Source of the DNA: CAYRFU01 sp964423525
GTDB taxonomy: Bacteria; Vulcanimicrobiota; Xenobia; Xenobiales; JADMJV01
DNA: 16,484 nt
Reading direction: 5' to 3'
Assembly (NCBI GenBank): GCA_964423525.1
Contig: CAYRFU010000159.1
Location: forward strand, 1-16,484
Part shown: piece after piece, positions 1 to 7,259 of the stretch
How the letters are laid out: each line of letters starts with the position of its first letter
How positions within the stretch are numbered: position 1 is the first letter of the stretch
The notes under the pieces: model-generated
The model's database searches: none
What the model was told of the DNA's origin: nothing
The model's input: only the letters and a program-made list of their open reading frames with translations
Position numbers and translations under genes: made by a program

Positions 1-2
1 TG

Positions 3-86
3 GCCGCGCTGGAAACTCGGGCCAAACCGGCCAGTTTCCGCCCACTCGGCGGAGCATCCCGGGTCGAGCCAACCCGGCTGGGCTAG
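3..86 (+). CDS. 3' end of an upstream gene, product unknown (partial)
   Basis: One frame is open from the window edge to a TAG at 84-86 and gives 27 residues ending VEPTRLG. Most third positions are G or C, as in the neighbouring real genes, which is why this is called the tail of a gene entering from the left. The stretch is rich in Ala, Pro, Arg and Gly and carries no motif that names a family. It also contains a strong inverted repeat (11-17 GGAAACT with 33-39 AGTTTCC, plus an inner GGCC/GGCC pair) with no T-run after it. Another plus frame is also open to about 96, so the frame choice rests on codon pattern alone. Confidence 0.45.
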   Translation, partial: AALETRAKPASFRPLGGASRVEPTRLG

Positions 87-152
87 AAATTAAAGGACAT
101 TGAAGGAGAAATCCTAAACCAGATCAGGCGTGGAAAGTTCATAGGAGGAACT

Positions 153-1358
153 GTGCTAACCGGCCTAACTTTAATGCAAGACGATGAACTTGCGAGGCTC
201 CTTCAACAGCTCGGCAAGAACCCGACTCCGGCTAGTGAAGACAAAAAAGAGACGATTATGGCCTGGCTGAAACAGGCTGTCGACTGCAAAGCAGACCAAC
301 CAGAGTCGGTCGAACGGGCCGTCTTCGACTGGACGGCTTCGCGGCTCGACATCGACTATCACCCGACCCTTCCCACCGACGACCTGGAGAGACTTCTCCG
401 ACTCAGAATTGCCACCGAAGCCGGCCACTACCTCACTCCTCACTGGCAGGTGGCCTGTGCCTTTATCGCTCAGGGTCCCGAGCCGCTCATCGAGGCGAAA
501 ATGCAAATGCTACGCCACGCGGCTCACCGCGCCGTGCCGTCTCGCTCTGCCCTGCAAGAGAAAGAGCAAGAATGGCAACAACTGATCAAAAAGTTGAAAA
601 GGCCTGACAGCGAGACCGAAATCGCCCTTATTGTGGAAGCCCTGCGCGCCAGGGGTAACGATGCCCGTGAAGCGCTCACCCTGGGGCTGATCGTCGCCCT
701 GGCTGACGGGCGCATCTCGTTTGAAGAAGAGAAGCTCCTTCGGATGTTTTCTGAGGGCTTGGAGATGCCTAGAGAGGTCGCCAACGACATCCTCTCACGA
801 GTCAACGACCTTTTTTGGCGTTACCAAAACGAACTCACTCCCACTCAGGCTGGGGGCACCAAGAGCGCCTCGTTAGCCACCGAAGCCGCCCGCCGCACCC
901 TGGCAGAGTCTGGAGTTGACGGGGTCCTATCAGACGATGCTCGCCTCCATCTGCTGGGCCAATTCGTTCCTGAAGCACCTACGGAAACCTCCGCCTGGTC
1001 GAAGCTTGCAGCCGGATTCTCCGGTCTGTCCAGCTTCTTTTCGAGCCGCCTGAAAGATGAAGATCACGCCAAAGTGGCCGATATCGTCTACCGCTGCGTT
1101 CTTCACCAGCACAAGGCCGTGTCGAAAGCTGACGAAGAGGCGAACCGACAGGCCAGAGAAGAAGCTAGACGTCAAGCCGAGATAGAGGCTCGTGCCAAAG
1201 CTCGCGAGGAAGCCCTGGCGGCCCAGCGTTCCCAAGCCCAAGAGCGAGAACCGGCTCAGATTGAGGGTCTCGGAAAAGGCGTGGCCAAACCGCTTGAGGT
1301 AACTGTTATCGAAACCGCCAAGAAGCCGACTCGGAAAAGCATCAGCTTAGAGCCCTAA
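153..1358 (+). CDS. TerB-like domain protein with charged C-terminal coiled coil
   Basis: 401-residue protein, with no signal peptide or membrane segment, so probably cytoplasmic. Residues about 171-225 (LGLIVALADGRISFEEEKLL) match the helical TerB/TerB-like fold, whose core is an acidic ALADGxIsxEE turn followed by a helix. TerB-like domains occur in tellurite-resistance and stress-response proteins and in DnaJ-associated proteins, but no other ter gene is nearby, so a tellurite role is not implied. Residues 1-165 are helical and unrecognised. Residues about 320-370 are an Arg/Glu/Ala-rich heptad-like stretch, probably a coiled coil. The start is GTG at 153 because AGGAGG lies at 143-148; an ATG at 174 has no such site. 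The gene converges on the TPR gene with 10 bp between the stops. Specific function unknown. Confidence 0.8.
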   Translation: MLTGLTLMQDDELARLLQQLGKNPTPASEDKKETIMAWLKQAVDCKADQPESVERAVFDWTASRLDIDYHPTLPTDDLERLLRLRIATEAGHYLTPHWQVACAFIAQGPEPLIEAKMQMLRHAAHRAVPSRSALQEKEQEWQQLIKKLKRPDSETEIALIVEALRARGNDAREALTLGLIVALADGRISFEEEKLLRMFSEGLEMPREVANDILSRVNDLFWRYQNELTPTQAGGTKSASLATEAARRTLAESGVDGVLSDDARLHLLGQFVPEAPTETSAWSKLAAGFSGLSSFFSSRLKDEDHAKVADIVYRCVLHQHKAVSKADEEANRQAREEARRQAEIEARAKAREEALAAQRSQAQEREPAQIEGLGKGVAKPLEVTVIETAKKPTRKSISLEP

Positions 1359-1368
1359 AGAGACGGGA

Positions 1369-2103
1369 CTATTCAGCCGGCTCTTGGGAAGGCTCTTGGT
1401 CAGGTTGCTCGGGGGCTTTGCCTTTGAGCTCGGTAATGTGAGCTCGCACAGCCGGTCCGTTGCGATAGCCCAGACCTTCGGCTCGCTCTACCGCCTGCTC
1501 GGCCTCCTCAAACCGACCTAACATGGCGTAAGCGATCGAGATGTTGGCGTGGGCGATGGCTAACTGGTCGTCGAGTTCGAGGGCCTTATCGAGACTCTCA
1601 ACCGCTTTGGCTGGCTCACTCCGGAAGATATAGAGGGCTCCGAGACTGGCGTGCAATTCAGCGTAATCAGGCTCGATCTCTAGCGCCTTTTGATAGCATT
1701 TCTCGGCTTCGTCGAGCTGACCGTTATGGCGATAAGCGACGCCTAGATTGACCCACGCCTCATGGAAAGAGGGCTCCAGGCCAAGGGCTTTCTTGTGGGC
1801 TGTAACAGAGTTTTCGGCTTGGCCCATCTCGTCGTAAGCGTTGCCGATGATGGTGTGAATCAGGGCTGGTTTATACTCGGTCAAACCGGCTTTGAGTCCA
1901 CTCTCCAGTTCTTTGACGGCTCTTTGGAAGTCGCGCTTCTGATAGGCGTCGACCCCTCTTCGAACGGCTTCATCGCCGTTGATTTCCGGCTCTTCTGTAG
2001 GAGCCTCCTCGGTTTGGGCAGGGGGTTGTTGGGGTTGCTCATCTTGGGCCCAACTCAAGGTGGGGACAACGAGCAGAAGAATTAACAGAAAGGCTCGGAT
2101 CAT
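1369..2103 (-). CDS. Exported tetratricopeptide repeat (TPR) protein
   Basis: 244 residues. Residues 1-19 form a classical signal peptide (hydrophobic run LLILLLVVPTL, then LSWAQ before a likely cleavage site), so the protein is exported, probably to the periplasm. A Gln/Pro/Glu-rich linker covers about 20-40. It is followed by about five TPR units (about 45-72, 78-111, 112-145, 146-179, 180-211) with typical A-W-x-x-L-G-x-A-Y and A-x-x-x-Y-x-x-A-L-x-x-x-P patterns. The tail after 228 is again Pro/Glu/Gln-rich. TPR arrays are protein-binding scaffolds, and nothing here shows the partner. The start is ATG at 2101-2103; no strong ribosome binding site is visible. Confidence 0.88.
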   Translation of the reverse strand: MIRAFLLILLLVVPTLSWAQDEQPQQPPAQTEEAPTEEPEINGDEAVRRGVDAYQKRDFQRAVKELESGLKAGLTEYKPALIHTIIGNAYDEMGQAENSVTAHKKALGLEPSFHEAWVNLGVAYRHNGQLDEAEKCYQKALEIEPDYAELHASLGALYIFRSEPAKAVESLDKALELDDQLAIAHANISIAYAMLGRFEEAEQAVERAEGLGYRNGPAVRAHITELKGKAPEQPDQEPSQEPAE

Positions 2104-2376
2104 GGCTCGTGCTTAGCCTTCTGAAAGGTGGAACCCTCTAAGGGGCCGTAATACGAGGCTTTTCAGATTTCTTTCAGGCCCTCGAGGTAAGGTGGGACGA
2201 TGTAAAAACATCGGTGCGCCCCGGGCGGACGTGGGCTTTCTCTATTGGCTAGAAGCTGCCGACGCCTAGGGCACCGTCAAATTGTTGAAGTTCGTTCCGC
2301 GAATTCTCAACCCGTGGTTGCCTGAGAGGCCACGGGCAGTTGTCCTTTCAAAAACTTTTCAGGGTGCTTTCCTATA
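2104..2376. other. Non-coding intergenic stretch with two hairpins
   Basis: No convincing coding frame. It holds two inverted repeats: CGATGT/ACATCG at 2198-2213 with an AAAA loop, and CCCGTGG/CCACGGG at 2311-2336 with a 12-nt loop. Neither is followed by a run of T on the strand where it would matter, so neither is a clear terminator. A TATACT at 2373-2378 resembles a -10 element pointing right, but no matching -35 lies 16-18 bp upstream. The region should contain the promoter of the TPR gene (leftward), but I cannot place it. Confidence 0.5.
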
Positions 2377-2619
2377 CTGAGGTCAAGACGCCTCCTCAAC
2401 AACCTGTTCGCCACCAGCTACCAAGAAGAGCGGATCGTTCACTCGAGCAGCCCCAGCTGGACCGGAAGCGGCGGAATGGGTAGCCGATACCAGAGCCTGG
2501 AGTGGGAAGACCGCGAAGAGTCAGCCGGCAACTCCGACCTCGTGTCCTTCAGCCGCGAAGCCGAGCTGATCAGCTCCAACCAGGGCCTGGGCAGCGTCTG
2601 GACCCTGATGGCGGCATAG
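2377..2619 (+). pseudogene. Coding-like frame without a clear start; gene remnant or small gene
   Basis: The frame ending at TAG 2617-2619 is open back to a TGA at 2323-2325. From about 2380 its codons have the G/C-ending third positions typical of real genes here (ctc aac aac ctg ttc gcc acc agc tac). No ATG, GTG or TTG occurs before ATG 2476; only a CTG at 2377 lies in frame near the start of the coding-like part. The product is Ser/Glu-rich, ends SVWTLMAA, and shows no family I recognise. It could be a gene that lost its 5' end, or a 47-residue protein from ATG 2476, though that ATG lacks a ribosome binding site. It converges on the YidD-fusion gene with 3 bp between the stops. Confidence 0.35.
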
Positions 2620-2622
2620 CCT

Positions 2623-4500
2623 CTATCGATAGTCTCGGCGCAGGACTTGCTCGGTGAAATAGTGAGTAGGGAACTCGCCCACCGAATCCATAGCTCGGTG
2701 CTTACCGTAGAGCGCCCCCATCTGTCCGATCCAACTGCCGGCTCCGACGGCTCCCCCCAAAGCTCCCAAAAGAGTCCCAGCTAAGACCCCTAGTGGGGCT
2801 CCGAAAAGACTCCCGGCTAGTCCGTGAACGCTCGTTCCAACCGTGGTGAGAGGGTCGGTCAACCGGTTAAAACTGTCAGCTTTATGATCACCGTAGCGAT
2901 TCTCCAGGTCGTCGCGGAACCGCTCCAGCCCGCCACTGCCGGCCTCCCAACCCAGTCGAGCTCCCAAGCAGCCTCCAACCACCAAACCGGCTACCCCTCC
3001 GGCCACCGCCCCGGCCACAGCGCCAGCAGCCTGCCCCACAGTGAAGTAGGCTCGCTCGAGAGCCTTACGCCAACCGGACTTGGGTTGGTCAGTCGGGGGA
3101 TTGAGCCACAGCTCCGGTAAGGGAGCCTTAGGCTTGGGCGAGTGGGAATGGCCGTGGTCACAGCTGGGCACCGGGTCGGAGCCATCACTGTGACCGTTGC
3201 AACTGACGAGGCGCATAAAGCCCATCTTCGCGCCCTCCCACATGCCATGGTTCTCGACTGCCTCACGAGCGTATTGAGAGCAACTGGGGGTGTAGGCACA
3301 ACTGCTGCCTAGATAGGGGGAAACATACTGTTTGTAACCTTTGAGCCCCGCCTTCAGGAGCTTCTGACCGAGGCCCAGCTGGGGCTTGGGAACAGCCGGC
3401 TCAAACTCGGCCCTGGGCGGACCCGAGTAAATATAGGCGAGCAGCTCGTTCCAACCGGTGTCGCGAGCAAAGTCGTTATCGAGTTGGTGGGGAGCTTTCC
3501 AGGGTAGATAGGCGCTGGCTGCGCGCACGGTCATCTCCCGAGCCCGAGTGGCTTTCATATGGAGTGTCAAAACCGTTTCGTCTACCGCTCGCGAGGCCTG
3601 ACGAGCCAGTTGATTAATGCGCGAACCCAACTTCCGGTCGTCGCCCAAACGCGACAGAAAACTGACCAGATCCCGCTCTCGGAAGGCCGGACTGGTGGCC
3701 TGATTGTTGTCCATAGTCGAACTTCGAATCAGATGGGTATAGAGCCGCTCCCGAGGTGCTTTCTCTTCCAGCAAAGCCCGAGTTAAAAGCTTGAGGGCCG
3801 GAGCCGCATCCTGGAGTCGGTTGGTGTCGCTGGCCAACACCACTGGATTGGCCCCCTCCAGAGCAAACCGGGACACCACTTTTCGGGCCACGGCCTCGGG
3901 AGACAATTCTGGTTTTCTCACCAAGGCTTGATGAAGCCGCTCCAGCGGCACCTTGGCCTGGCGCCGCTCAGGCGTGCCGGTCACATAACGGGCACCGTGA
4001 CGCACCTCGTAAAGACGGTCGATCCGCTGACTTTGAAAGCCCTCCAAAGCGAGCACATCGGCTTTCTTGGGGCTGTGTTCGAGAATCTCGCCCAGCAGGT
4101 CTGGCTCAAGATCGGCCACCACCAGAGTGTGAGCGGCGGGGAAGCGGTTCATCTCTCGCAGCAAAAATTCGGTCATGGATTCGCCGCTAGCCTTCTGGGC
4201 CAGGTAGACATCGGGGCTAGTCAAGCCAGCCTCGAAGCGATCCCCGCCGTTGAGGATAGCCCACTTCGGCCCGGTGGGCCGGGGAGTCGGAGCTGGTGTC
4301 ACCATCGGTGTCGCGATCTTCATCTCGCCCATCAAAGCATATTTCCGCCCGGTTGTGGTTAAGACTTTATGAACGGAAGAGGCCGCCCCGGTCGGAGCCC
4401 CGTAGGCCTCTTCCATGGCCTTCGTCGTCGACTCCTCGCTCTTATCGGGGGCTGCTGTTGGCAGTCTGAAACGGGAATTCCGCCAACTCGAAGTGCTCAC
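2623..4500 (-). CDS. Degenerate clostripain-like (C11) domain fused to YidD and glycine-zipper segments
   Basis: 625 residues. Residues about 376-446 are a clear YidD domain (QKLLKAGLKGYKQYVSPYLG, then CAYTPSCSQYAREAVENHG and DPVP). YidD is normally a stand-alone protein of about 70-100 residues that helps YidC-mediated membrane protein insertion. Residues about 78-360 follow the order of peptidase C11 (clostripain): SMTEFLLREMNRFPAAHTLV, then ADVLALEGF, then PELSPEAVARKVVSRF, then FARDTGWNELLAYI. However, the catalytic His site (WDHG in the family) reads ADLEPD and the catalytic Cys site (FDACLM) reads LEGFQS, so it should not cut peptides. A His/Cys patch lies at 446-453. Residues about 487-520 and 551-595 are Gly/Ala glycine-zipper-like stretches that may insert in a membrane. 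There is no signal peptide. The GTG start at 4498-4500 is the only in-frame start after an upstream stop, with AGGG 5 nt before it. YidD call firm; C11 call probable. Confidence 0.8.
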   Translation of the reverse strand: MSTSSWRNSRFRLPTAAPDKSEESTTKAMEEAYGAPTGAASSVHKVLTTTGRKYALMGEMKIATPMVTPAPTPRPTGPKWAILNGGDRFEAGLTSPDVYLAQKASGESMTEFLLREMNRFPAAHTLVVADLEPDLLGEILEHSPKKADVLALEGFQSQRIDRLYEVRHGARYVTGTPERRQAKVPLERLHQALVRKPELSPEAVARKVVSRFALEGANPVVLASDTNRLQDAAPALKLLTRALLEEKAPRERLYTHLIRSSTMDNNQATSPAFRERDLVSFLSRLGDDRKLGSRINQLARQASRAVDETVLTLHMKATRAREMTVRAASAYLPWKAPHQLDNDFARDTGWNELLAYIYSGPPRAEFEPAVPKPQLGLGQKLLKAGLKGYKQYVSPYLGSSCAYTPSCSQYAREAVENHGMWEGAKMGFMRLVSCNGHSDGSDPVPSCDHGHSHSPKPKAPLPELWLNPPTDQPKSGWRKALERAYFTVGQAAGAVAGAVAGGVAGLVVGGCLGARLGWEAGSGGLERFRDDLENRYGDHKADSFNRLTDPLTTVGTSVHGLAGSLFGAPLGVLAGTLLGALGGAVGAGSWIGQMGALYGKHRAMDSVGEFPTHYFTEQVLRRDYR

Positions 4501-4610
4501 CTTGACCCTGGAGGCTAGTCCCGGCTTTCACAACGTGAGCCGAATGACCGACCAACCCACTCTGGCCGACTACCTCGCCACGGCTCGCACTAATCTAGCC
4601 GTCGACCTGA

Positions 4611-4991
4611 TCAAGAGCGGAATGGAACCGGGTTGCCCGAACTGTCGACAGCCACATAGACCACTTCCGCTTCGGTCACCGATATCGGGTCGAGGCCCGG
4701 CTCGAGGAGCCTTTCTGACTCGACGCAGACCTTGACCGTCACCGAGGTTCGACCCACCCTCAGGATAGAGCAGTAAAAACTCACCAGATCGCCTATTTTA
4801 ACGGGTTGGTGAAAGATCACTTCGCGCATGGCCACCGTGACCAGTTTCTGGCGGGTGTGAAGAGAGGCCTCCACCGCCCCCGCCTGGTCGATATAGCTCA
4901 GAAGAACCCCGCCGAAAATGGTTCCGTGGTGGTTGGTGTCTCTCGGCATCATAGTCACCCGAATAGCTGGTTGACGCTGGTCCGTTGGCAT
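4611..4991 (-). CDS. Hotdog-fold acyl-CoA thioesterase (YciA/ACOT-like)
   Basis: 126 residues from the chosen start. RDTNHHGTIFGG (17-28) followed by YIDQAGA (33-39) is the signature of the YciA-type hotdog thioesterases (PxDTNxxGxxFGG...D), with the active-site Asp at 35. The later stretch from VREV-like AMREVIFHQPVKIGDLV on is also typical. The enzyme hydrolyses acyl-CoA in the cytoplasm, usually as a multimer; substrate length cannot be read from sequence. The frame stays open upstream to 5096, but that extension would overlap the divergent nucleotidyltransferase. The family normally begins just before this motif, so ATG 4989-4991 is preferred. Its 5' side shares the inverted repeat at 4999-5041 with the divergent gene. 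Confidence 0.87.
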   Translation of the reverse strand: MPTDQRQPAIRVTMMPRDTNHHGTIFGGVLLSYIDQAGAVEASLHTRQKLVTVAMREVIFHQPVKIGDLVSFYCSILRVGRTSVTVKVCVESERLLEPGLDPISVTEAEVVYVAVDSSGNPVPFRS

Positions 4992-4998
4992 AGCGGCG

Positions 4999-5041
4999 CC
5001 GTTCTGCGCCGGTAGGTTCCGGGCCTGCTGACGCAGAACGG
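4999..5041. repeat. Perfect 10-bp inverted repeat between divergent starts; possible operator
   Basis: CCGTTCTGCG at 4999-5008 is repeated as its exact reverse complement CGCAGAACGG at 5032-5041, with a 23-nt spacer. The left arm lies 7 nt from the thioesterase ATG (4991) and the right arm 7 nt from the nucleotidyltransferase ATG (5049), so each gene has CGCAGAACGG exactly 7 nt before its start codon. The layout suggests a shared operator or a shared translation-initiation element. No known regulator motif is recognised. Confidence 0.5.
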
Positions 5042-5048
5042 ACAGACG

Positions 5049-5831
5049 ATGGATTGCATTATCCTGGCTGGCGGGGTCAATCGACGTTCCCTTCATCCCG
5101 GCTACAGGCCCGACTACAAAGCCCTCTTTGAACTTGAAGGGAAGGCCTCGATCGTCTATGTCTATGAGGCTCTAAGAGGCTGCAGCGATGTCGAGCGGAT
5201 AGCGGTGGTGGGCCCCGAAGACCGTCTCGCCCCCCTCCTGCCTGAAGTCTCTTTTCACTCCCCGGGCAACTCTTTATTTGAGAGCATTCAGGCCGCTCTT
5301 GGGTGCTTCCAGGAAACGTCTCACGTGCTGATCGCCACGGCCGACCTCCCTCTCCTTCAAACCCATCACGTCGGTCGCTTTTTAAAAGCTTGCCAGCCCC
5401 ACCTGGCCGAGAGAGACCAGCTTTTTCTGTCAGTGGTGCCCCGAGATAGCTTCGTTGGCGATTTTTCCGATTTTGGAAAGAACTTTAACCGGTTCCGCGA
5501 TCTGACCCTCTCCCACGGCAACCTGGCCGTCGTCACACCGTCGCTGCTGGAAAACCGCAAAGCGATGGACAAAATCGACGCCATCTATGCCCACCGAACC
5601 TCCCCCATCGGCTCGGCCCTGGCTCTGGGCCCCTGGCTTGGGCTGAGCTTCGTGGTGGGCGTGCACTTCTTTCCTCTGATGAGACTTGACAGCTTCGCGG
5701 ACCAGCTTTCCCGAGCTTTTCACATCGAGATGAAGGCGATCCGGTGTCCCTTCCCCGAGGTGGCTCTCGATCTCGACGAGGAGAGCGACTTGATTCTGAT
5801 CCGTCGGAGGCTCGAGGGTGTGGTGGCGTGA
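5049..5831 (+). CDS. MobA-like NTP transferase family protein
   Basis: 260 residues with a GT-A type nucleotidyltransferase layout. IILAGG (4-9) begins the nucleotide-binding loop, PDYKAL has the usual Lys (24), IATADLPLL has the metal Asp (99), and LDLDEESDL (240-248) resembles the second metal-binding Asp near the C-terminus of MobA-type enzymes. These proteins transfer a nucleotide to a small acceptor such as molybdopterin, a sugar phosphate or a polyol phosphate. The glycine loop is unusual (GGVNRRSLHPGYRPDYK), and the middle (131-235) has no landmark. No molybdenum cofactor genes are nearby, so no substrate is assigned. The ATG start is set by IILAGG at the N-terminus. Its 3' end overlaps the phosphoesterase by 14 bp, pointing to a two-gene operon. 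Confidence 0.72.
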   Translation: MDCIILAGGVNRRSLHPGYRPDYKALFELEGKASIVYVYEALRGCSDVERIAVVGPEDRLAPLLPEVSFHSPGNSLFESIQAALGCFQETSHVLIATADLPLLQTHHVGRFLKACQPHLAERDQLFLSVVPRDSFVGDFSDFGKNFNRFRDLTLSHGNLAVVTPSLLENRKAMDKIDAIYAHRTSPIGSALALGPWLGLSFVVGVHFFPLMRLDSFADQLSRAFHIEMKAIRCPFPEVALDLDEESDLILIRRRLEGVVA

Positions 5832-6651
5832 GTGGCTCAAGCCCCAGCTGGTTGAGCTAGAGCTGACCTTTGCCCATCTCCCCGGGGAGCTTGATGGGCT
5901 CACCGTGGGCCAGCTTTCCGACTTCCACCGGGGTCCGTTGGTCCCGACCCGGCTGATTGAGAGCGGCGCCGAGCTTTTGATGAGTCGCCAGCCCGACCTG
6001 ATCGCTTTGACGGGCGATTTCATCTCGGTCTCCACCCGTTACGCCTCCAGTTGTGCCCAGGCCCTCTCGGGCTTGAGGGCGCGGCTGGGAGTGTACGCCG
6101 TTTTGGGAAATCACGACCACCGAGAGGGCGAGAGTGGGGTCCGCTCGTGTCTGGAGGCGGTCGGGATTCGGGTCCTCAAGAATGAAGCTCTCCCCCTTGG
6201 CGGGCTGTGGTTAGCCGGGGTGGACGATCTGCTGGAGGGGCACGGCTGTCTGGGCACCACTCTCGGCGCTATTCCTGAGGGAGCCTTCACGCTCTTCCTT
6301 TGTCACGCTCCCGACTTCGCGGTGGAGGCGGCTTCCTTCGGGGTCGCCCTACAGCTTTCGGGTCACACTCACGGGGGCCAGCTTCTTCTACCCCGATTGG
6401 GCCGACTGGTTCTACCCGAAGCTGGGGTACTCTATCCGGCAGGGCTAGCCCAGGTGGTTGGCACCTCGACTTTCGTTTACACCAACGTGGGTCTGGGAGT
6501 GGTTACTCTGCCGGTGCGCTATCGATGCCCGCCTGAAGTAACGGTGATCCGCCTGAGGAAAGGCGACTCTTCAACTTCTCGAAATGACCCTTTCCCACGT
6601 AAAGCCTCATCCGCTCGGCCATCTCTCGCTCCCACTCCAAGAGTTCTCTGA
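5818..6651 (+). CDS. Calcineurin-like metallophosphoesterase (YaeI/YkuE type)
   Basis: 277 residues. All metal-binding motifs of the calcineurin-like phosphoesterase fold are present in order: SDFH (D35, H37), LTGDF (D67), GNHDH (N98, H99), LCHAPD (H163) and SGHTHGGQ (H183, H185). The protein is expected to bind two metal ions and hydrolyse a phosphoester. The closest style is the YaeI/YkuE group, some of which act on UDP-sugars or lipid-linked substrates, but this one lacks the N-terminal membrane or Tat segment often seen there. GTG at 5818 overlaps the upstream gene by 14 bp, so translation is probably coupled. The fold ends near residue 246; the Ser/Pro/Arg-rich tail (247-277) lies antisense to the 3' end of the next gene. 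Confidence 0.9.
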   Translation: MWWREWLKPQLVELELTFAHLPGELDGLTVGQLSDFHRGPLVPTRLIESGAELLMSRQPDLIALTGDFISVSTRYASSCAQALSGLRARLGVYAVLGNHDHREGESGVRSCLEAVGIRVLKNEALPLGGLWLAGVDDLLEGHGCLGTTLGAIPEGAFTLFLCHAPDFAVEAASFGVALQLSGHTHGGQLLLPRLGRLVLPEAGVLYPAGLAQVVGTSTFVYTNVGLGVVTLPVRYRCPPEVTVIRLRKGDSSTSRNDPFPRKASSARPSLAPTPRVL

Positions 6652-7183
6652 CCAGCACCCTATCCTGGGCCGCCTCAGCCTGCTTTAGGCACCGCCTCAG
6701 GAAGCTCCATTCGCTGGCGTAAGCGAGTCGCTCAGGTCCGTTCTGACTCAGATGTTGAAACTCATGACAGAGAGTCGTCATCGTTCTGACCACATCACCG
6801 CCATCGACCCCGTCGCAGGCGCGTGGCCCAAGCACTGTGTAGGCCGAGAAACAGATGTTAGGATTGAGCAAGATTCGGCCTCGTTCGTCGGTGTAGCCGA
6901 GGGTGATTCTCTCCTCCTTGCGGGCGAAACTGTCCAAATCCATGGCTCGGATTTTCTCCTCGGCCAGCAAACTTGAAAGAACTCTCGTCCCCTTTTGTTC
7001 TGGCACCAATTCGGACCAGGTGTCGAGGGCCAGACGGACGATCTTTTTTTCATCCTCGGCGAGAGGACGAGACTGGAATCTGCGACCCTCCCACCAGGTC
7101 CACATAGAGGCCGAGGACACGGCCAAGCTGCCGACGAAAAGGAACACCAACCAGCGCGGGGGCCGTTGCCAGAAATCCTCCAC
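6503..7183 (-). CDS. Membrane-anchored protein with HEFQH metallopeptidase-like motif
   Basis: 226 residues. Residues about 11-27 form one transmembrane segment (WLVFLFVGSLAVSSA) preceded by positive charges, so the rest probably lies outside the cytoplasm. TTLCHEFQHLSQNGPERLAY (from 137) carries an HExxH zinc motif (H140, E141, H144); Glu 151 or Glu 158 could be the third ligand. Four Cys residues (111, 123, 139, 165) might form disulfides. I do not recognise the family, and peptidase activity is an inference from the motif. The GTG start at 7181-7183 is the only in-frame start after an upstream TAA. It overlaps by 1 nt the stop of a short leader ORF that has the ribosome binding site. The last 149 bp overlap the convergent phosphoesterase gene. 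Confidence 0.75.
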   Translation of the reverse strand: MEDFWQRPPRWLVFLFVGSLAVSSASMWTWWEGRRFQSRPLAEDEKKIVRLALDTWSELVPEQKGTRVLSSLLAEEKIRAMDLDSFARKEERITLGYTDERGRILLNPNICFSAYTVLGPRACDGVDGGDVVRTMTTLCHEFQHLSQNGPERLAYASEWSFLRRCLKQAEAAQDRVLVRELLEWEREMAERMRLYVGKGHFEKLKSRLSSGGSPLLQAGIDSAPAE

Positions 7184-7236
7184 TAGTAAGACGTTTGAGA
7201 CAGGAGCTTAACTCGCCGCCTTAGAGTTCTCCGCAT
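7183..7236 (-). CDS. 17-codon leader ORF coupled to the HEFQH protein gene
   Basis: ATG at 7234-7236 is preceded at 7 nt by GGAGG (plus-strand CCTCC 7244-7248), one of the best ribosome binding sites in the window. The ORF encodes 17 residues, very rich in Arg (MRRTLRRRVKLLSQTSY), and its TAG (7183-7185) shares one base with the GTG of the following gene (TAGTG). The downstream GTG has no site of its own, so ribosomes probably load on the leader and reinitiate. It could instead be a real N-terminus separated by a frameshift. Confidence 0.4.
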   Translation of the reverse strand: MRRTLRRRVKLLSQTSY

Positions 7237-7259
7237 ACACAATCCTCCGCGCTTTGAGT

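Noticed and set aside
153..1358. Tellurite-resistance assignment for the TerB-like gene
   Set aside because: Only the TerB-like fold is seen; no terA, terC, terD, terE or terZ neighbour is present.
2198..2213. CGATGT/ACATCG hairpin as a terminator
   Set aside because: No T-run follows on either strand and it lies upstream, not downstream, of the nearest gene end.
2373..2378. TATACT as a promoter for the frame at 2377
   Set aside because: No -35 like hexamer at 16-18 bp; TTGTCC at 2340-2345 is 27 bp away. Also too close to the candidate start.
4992..5096. N-terminal extension of the thioesterase
   Set aside because: It would overlap the start of the divergent nucleotidyltransferase, and the family begins close to ATG 4991.
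5049..5831. Calling the nucleotidyltransferase mobA
   Set aside because: The loop after LAGG is unlike MobA and no molybdenum cofactor genes are nearby.
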